This document shows positions 41,655 to 45,374 of a stretch of DNA of 45,374 nt, one piece after another. Below the pieces are notes generated by a model. That model searched no databases. It was given only the letters and a program-made list of their open reading frames with translations, and had not been told where the DNA came from. A program made the translations under genes and the position numbers. Origin of the DNA: Chthonomonas sp. UBA2785 (GTDB taxonomy: Bacteria > Armatimonadota > Fimbriimonadia > Fimbriimonadales > Fimbriimonadaceae); the NCBI GenBank assembly GCA_002352215.1, contig DEIB01000035.1:1-45374 (forward strand), written 5' to 3'. Each line of letters opens with the position of its first letter. Positions within the stretch are counted from its first letter, which is position 1.

Positions 41655-44600
41655 TTACTTCCTTAGCTCCATCCAACATACGAGCTTGGGCTGAATCGTT
41701 GCGACGAGGTTGATCGACCGGAAGCTCTGATTCGTGCGACTCTTCAAACGAGCAAGAGCAGCCCTTAGTGTTTCCTTATCGCTGGGATTGCCTGATTTTT
41801 CGCCCTTGACCGTACCAGAGAGCGCTTGAAGGATGTTCGCAGCATCCATTGAGAACTTTCCGCCTGTTTCCATGATCAATATCGGGCTACCCAGGATCGA
41901 CCTGAAATGCTCGGCATCCGTATCAGATAACCTCTCAGTGCCGCGCATCTCAAACAAGGCCACGAAACCATCGACCGGTGCCCCTTCCCACACCCCGAAT
42001 CCCCCGGGCGGGATGGAGTCGGCCAGCTTCTGCTCCTCGGTGTTGAGCGTGACCTGGCGAACGTACTCGATGAGTTGAGACTCGCGGGTTGACTCTCCCC
42101 CTTCGTAAAGCGCGTTGAACTCCCGTAACGTTCCCTCCTCGTCAGTTGCCCGGAAGTAGGAGACGTCAATCCCAAGGAGGTGACTGATTTTGCGCTTGCG
42201 CTGCTCTACGGTGTCCACCAGACCAAGGATTTCGTTGATCGCTGGGGGTGGAAACACGTTGAGGATATCGAACTCGTGATCGGGGTCTTCATCTCGAAGC
42301 CGCCGGTCCACGCGGCCAATGCGCTGGATGAGACGGGTGGGGTTCCAGTGAAGGTCATAGTTGATGATGCAACCGGCTTCTTGGAGGTTGACGCCCTCCG
42401 CCAGCACGTCCGTCGAGACAAGGATGTTGATTTGGTCTTCCGGAGAATCTAGGAGAGACGATTGCCCCCCAGGAAGGTCGTTGTACTTGGGAGAGAACTC
42501 GTGGAGAATACGGGCTCGGCGCTCGCCTCCGATATCGGAGTTCACTAGGGCTACGCGCTCATCAAGCCTCTTGGCCAGCTCATCTTGCACATAGTCTGCC
42601 GTCTTGCGGCTTTGGGTGAAGATCAAAATCTTGCGACCCTTTGCCCTCTCGCGTTGCACCTGGGCAGTGATCTCATTGAGTTTTGCGTCGGGCTCTCTTT
42701 GGGCACTCAGGCACTTGCCGTGGATCGTCTCCAAGTGATTGAGGTCCTGGAGGATGTCCTTCTTCCAGCGTTCGATGTCGTGGGTTTCGGGACTGAAGCC
42801 TAAAGCCTGGAGACGTTTGATCGCCCTCCGTTCCTCGCGGCAAATGAAGTCGTCACTCTCTCCCCCGCTGGCCTCATCGGCGGCCCCATCCTCCGGCTCC
42901 GCTCCTAAATTCTCGTCGTCAGGTCGGTTAGCGGGGAGCTTGATCCACGGTTCGTGCCTTGCCAGCGCCGCAATGACGGCAGGATCATCACCACAATAGT
43001 GGCGAAGACGCAACGCCAGGCCCTGCCCGAGGGATTCGATGATGGATTGAAAGGCCGGGGTTGAGCTCTCTAGCTGTTTGATGACGTTGACGAAGACCAT
43101 CTTGGCGAGGAACGCTTCCAGTTGCGCTTGCCGATTGGCGATGGTCGTTGACCTTCGGAAGAGGTTGGGAAGGTAACCGCTGAACTTCAGTCCATGCTGG
43201 GGCACGGAGCCGAAACTGCGCTTCACTTCGGTTTCCTTCTCAGCGGCCTTGGCGACCTCTTGCGAGTATCGTTCCAGGTACGTACTTAGTTCTTCAAAGC
43301 GCAGCTTTGTTTCGCGGATGAGCTCTTCATGACCTTGCCCGAGGGTGTATCGGATCTCCTGTGGCGGTCTCCTCCTGGGGAATCGGAGCCGCTTGCCAGC
43401 AGCCTCCGCCAACTCGCGGCAGGTATGGCGGGAACGTTGGATGGCGACACTCTCCAATGCCGTAGAGAGAAGTTCGTCAGCCTCGAACGAAGCCGAGAAG
43501 AGGGTCTCTTGATCGATGGCGACACCTTCATTCCTGGCGGTGCGGTCTCGATTCCGGGCTTGCCGATTAATCTGTAGCCTCGGGATACCGGAGATGGTTC
43601 CATCGTCATGCGTGAGTATCTGAAGTTGGTTGGAAAGGTCTTCGTACTTCGTGTTGATGGGAGTGGCCGTGAGGAGGACGATCTTCTTTCGACCCCTATT
43701 GTTGGGGGCAACTACGCGATACAGGTTGTCGTAGCGTTGGGTCGCAGAGTTGCGGAAATTATGGCTTTCGTCAATTATCACGACGTCCGCTTGCTCGGCG
43801 TACTCTGCGAGACGGGCATCATGATCCGGCTCCTGGTCTGGGTTGAACCCAAACCATGTCATTGGTTGCGAGTGGACGTTGGCAAAGCCTCGGCTGTACT
43901 TCCCCAGGTATCTCGCCAAGTAACCTTCCCACGAACTCTTCAAGATTGCCTTCGGGGCGACTAGCAAGACACGCGAGCCCTGGCTTAACCAATGCTCCAT
44001 GAGTGCGAGAGCGACGAAAGACTTGCCGAGGCCTACGCCATCGCAGATCATCACTCCTGGCTCACGTTCAAGAATTCTCAGCGCTTGGCGGTAGGCATGC
44101 TCTTGGTGGGGATCTAACATGTCGAGCATAGCAAGCGGCTTGAGCGGGGCCCGCCCCTGAACGTGATCGCCCCACGCTAGAAGCGCCTTCAAGTAAATCG
44201 CGTGCGGGGAATAGAGGTTCAGGTGTCGTTCAATCTCTATCTTCAGCTCTTCCGTGAAGTCATCCTGCTCGGCTTCTGCCCACTTGGATTCGTACCACTC
44301 CACGAGTTTGAGCGTTTGCTCTTCCTGAGTTTTGAGGTTCAGCTCCACGTTCTGGGTTAGCCCGCTGCGGGTGAAGTTGCCGCTCCCAACGATGCCGGAT
44401 ACCGGTGGCTCCCCCTGCCGATGGGAGATGTAGAGCTTCGCGTGGAAGTTCTGCCTTCGGTAGATGCGTGCTTCGAGCCTCCCTTCTTCGATGAGCTGCT
44501 TGGCGTAGACGAGCCCGGACAGAAGCGGATCGGTCTTTCGATCATCAAGTAGCCGCTCCTCGGAGTCACTCCTCATGGCAGCAAGGATTGCGTTTCGGTC

Positions 44601-44816
44601 CCTGGCATTAGCTTCGCCACCGTAGATGAGCCGGACCTTATCAGCCTTGAGCAGGTTCTGTGAGATCAAATTGAGGGCATCGAGGCTGAAGTATGCGGTG
44701 GCAATCCAAAGCTCTCGACCGTCCGTCGTGATGCGCTCGATGGCCTGGTGGAGCGTGTTCTCCCCTTGGTTGTCGACGATGCTCGTGACTGAAGCAAGCA
44801 CGGACGGGTTGGACAT
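41655..44816 (-). CDS. PLD-SNF2 helicase, probable restriction translocase-nuclease
   Basis: From ATG 44816 the product has 1053 residues. The N-terminal phospholipase D-like domain (about 20-180) has HAK (H125, K127) and GSGN (144-147), the half-site of HKD nucleases, like PLDc_N_Snf2 proteins. A SNF2 motor follows: Walker A DGVGLGKS (259-266), DESH (349-352), LLTATPIN, and in the second lobe STDVLAEGVNLQEA and QRIGRVDRR. An acidic insert lies between the lobes (DDENLGAEPEDGAADEASGG). CATAAT lies seven bases before the ATG. DISARM DrmD is a comparable helicase, but drmA, drmB and drmC are absent from this window. Confidence 0.88.
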   Translation of the reverse strand: MSNPSVLASVTSIVDNQGENTLHQAIERITTDGRELWIATAYFSLDALNLISQNLLKADKVRLIYGGEANARDRNAILAAMRSDSEERLLDDRKTDPLLSGLVYAKQLIEEGRLEARIYRRQNFHAKLYISHRQGEPPVSGIVGSGNFTRSGLTQNVELNLKTQEEQTLKLVEWYESKWAEAEQDDFTEELKIEIERHLNLYSPHAIYLKALLAWGDHVQGRAPLKPLAMLDMLDPHQEHAYRQALRILEREPGVMICDGVGLGKSFVALALMEHWLSQGSRVLLVAPKAILKSSWEGYLARYLGKYSRGFANVHSQPMTWFGFNPDQEPDHDARLAEYAEQADVVIIDESHNFRNSATQRYDNLYRVVAPNNRGRKKIVLLTATPINTKYEDLSNQLQILTHDDGTISGIPRLQINRQARNRDRTARNEGVAIDQETLFSASFEADELLSTALESVAIQRSRHTCRELAEAAGKRLRFPRRRPPQEIRYTLGQGHEELIRETKLRFEELSTYLERYSQEVAKAAEKETEVKRSFGSVPQHGLKFSGYLPNLFRRSTTIANRQAQLEAFLAKMVFVNVIKQLESSTPAFQSIIESLGQGLALRLRHYCGDDPAVIAALARHEPWIKLPANRPDDENLGAEPEDGAADEASGGESDDFICREERRAIKRLQALGFSPETHDIERWKKDILQDLNHLETIHGKCLSAQREPDAKLNEITAQVQRERAKGRKILIFTQSRKTADYVQDELAKRLDERVALVNSDIGGERRARILHEFSPKYNDLPGGQSSLLDSPEDQINILVSTDVLAEGVNLQEAGCIINYDLHWNPTRLIQRIGRVDRRLRDEDPDHEFDILNVFPPPAINEILGLVDTVEQRKRKISHLLGIDVSYFRATDEEGTLREFNALYEGGESTRESQLIEYVRQVTLNTEEQKLADSIPPGGFGVWEGAPVDGFVALFEMRGTERLSDTDAEHFRSILGSPILIMETGGKFSMDAANILQALSGTVKGEKSGNPSDKETLRAALARLKSRTNQSFRSINLVATIQPKLVCWMELRK

Positions 44817-45168
44817 CGTTGTCATTATGGCCAATGCCAGGGGTGCCCAAATCATGAGCAGTCAAAGTCTTCCTTAGGGCACTGTTGCTCCGGTCCAGGA
44901 GAGGGAGAGTGATCTCTTATTGGAAGACTCTAAAACCAAAACCCAGGCGAACCGTGAAGAATGCCTGCCCTGTAAGCATGCGAGGCACTTTGGCATTGCC
45001 TAAATGCCGTAAGTGACTTCAACCTCCTCCCTACTTCATCGCTTAGCAAGCTAAGCCGCTCTTCATACGCCAACCGAGCCGCACACAATCAAGCAAGTTT
45101 TAGCTATTGAAGCATCACACATTAGAACACCACTTCTGGTACAATGAATGAGAATTTAGGATAAACGA
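44817..45168. other. Intergenic region between divergent helicase and mobile-element genes
   Basis: No convincing gene is seen. It holds the CATAAT of the helicase promoter (44824-44829 on the minus strand), a palindrome GCTTAGC-AA-GCTAAGC at 45041-45056, and TACAAT at 45140-45145 as a -10 for the rightward gene. A repressor site controlling both genes is possible. Confidence 0.5.
45041..45056. repeat. Perfect inverted repeat GCTTAGC-AA-GCTAAGC
   Basis: Seven-base arms separated by two bases, central in the gap between the two divergent genes. The size and symmetry suit a dimeric repressor, though no regulator is encoded nearby. Confidence 0.4.
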
Positions 45169-45374
45169 ATGGGCGGATTTGGCAGCGGAAGATCGGCTTC
45201 GAGAACAGCGGTAGAGCGGTGTCTCCGCCTGTCGGCGCGGAGCTTGTTCTTGTGGCGGCAAGAGGGAGGTGCTTTGACCCAGACGATTCCTTTCGTATGC
45301 TCCAACGGGCAAAGGGGGCAGTCGTACATTCACATCGCCCGGTTTGCGTTTCCATCCACGAAGGTGCTGATCGA
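45169..45374 (+). CDS. MGGFGSGR-type mobile-element protein, N-terminal part (cut by window edge)
   Basis: The 68 visible codons begin MGGFGSGRSASRTAVERCLR, an N-terminus shared by a widespread family of short proteins (MGGxGSGR, then TVExxLxL) found near transposons and plasmids. Cys 18 and the one in VCSNGQRGQ may start a zinc ribbon. TTTAGGA is the ribosome site and TACAAT an upstream -10. The gene continues beyond the right edge, so the island extends further. Confidence 0.7.
   Translation, partial: MGGFGSGRSASRTAVERCLRLSARSLFLWRQEGGALTQTIPFVCSNGQRGQSYIHIARFAFPSTKVLI

Overview
The window looks like a chromosomal segment of a GC-rich, non-model bacterium carrying a large acquired island. 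A PEP-CTERM sorted protein, a lipoprotein L,D-transpeptidase and RND/TolC efflux genes imply a diderm envelope. Gene content plus recurrent promoter-like hexamers just upstream of start codons would fit Armatimonadota (Fimbriimonadia-like). That placement is inference and no marker gene here settles it.

Bases 1 to about 21,500 are ordinary, high-GC housekeeping sequence. They hold a Ycf46-like AAA protein (cut by the window edge), hisC, a mtnA-deoA nucleoside/methionine salvage pair, scoA and scoB, an L,D-transpeptidase, a dienelactone-hydrolase-like enzyme, a FecCD permease, an aminotransferase-rnc pair, a PEP-CTERM protein with a possible sigma-54 promoter, an M24 aminopeptidase, tRNA-Gln, a SUFU-domain/DUF4256 pair, an HNH-like protein, an mhqO/mhqD-like pair behind a palindromic operator, a KARI homologue, a sialate O-acetylesterase-like protein and glpX. 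The scoA and scoB genes are separated by about 3.4 kb, part of which (5.4-7.25 kb) is a visibly AT-richer three-gene cassette of unknown function encoding two membrane proteins and one soluble protein.

From tRNA-Asn (21,512-21,587) to the right edge the character changes to an accessory island. It begins with a zinc-ribbon protein, an AlpA/excisionase-like HTH protein and a TOPRIM/DUF3854 + RepA-like ATPase replication protein. A broken PD-(D/E)XK-like gene and an AbiEi/AbiEii toxin-antitoxin pair follow. Next is a complete divalent-metal resistance operon: an ArsR sensor, a 26-residue Cys-rich metallothionein-like peptide, a CzcI-like secreted Cys/His protein, CzcC-, CzcB- and CzcA-like proteins and a ZntA/CadA-like ATPase. 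Most of these genes overlap by 1-4 bases.

The last block, on the minus strand (44.8 to 36.5 kb), is a seven-gene restriction/defence operon. It encodes a PLD-SNF2 helicase-nuclease, the N-terminal part of a type ISP adenine methyltransferase, a small single-pass membrane protein, the C-terminal part of the same methyltransferase, a 44-residue peptide, a SprT-like zincin and a small unknown protein. The methyltransferase is split inside its catalytic domain and the membrane-protein gene sits exactly in the split, joined to both halves by start/stop overlaps. This layout is the best candidate here for an undescribed system. The window ends inside a gene for an MGGFGSGR-type mobile-element protein.
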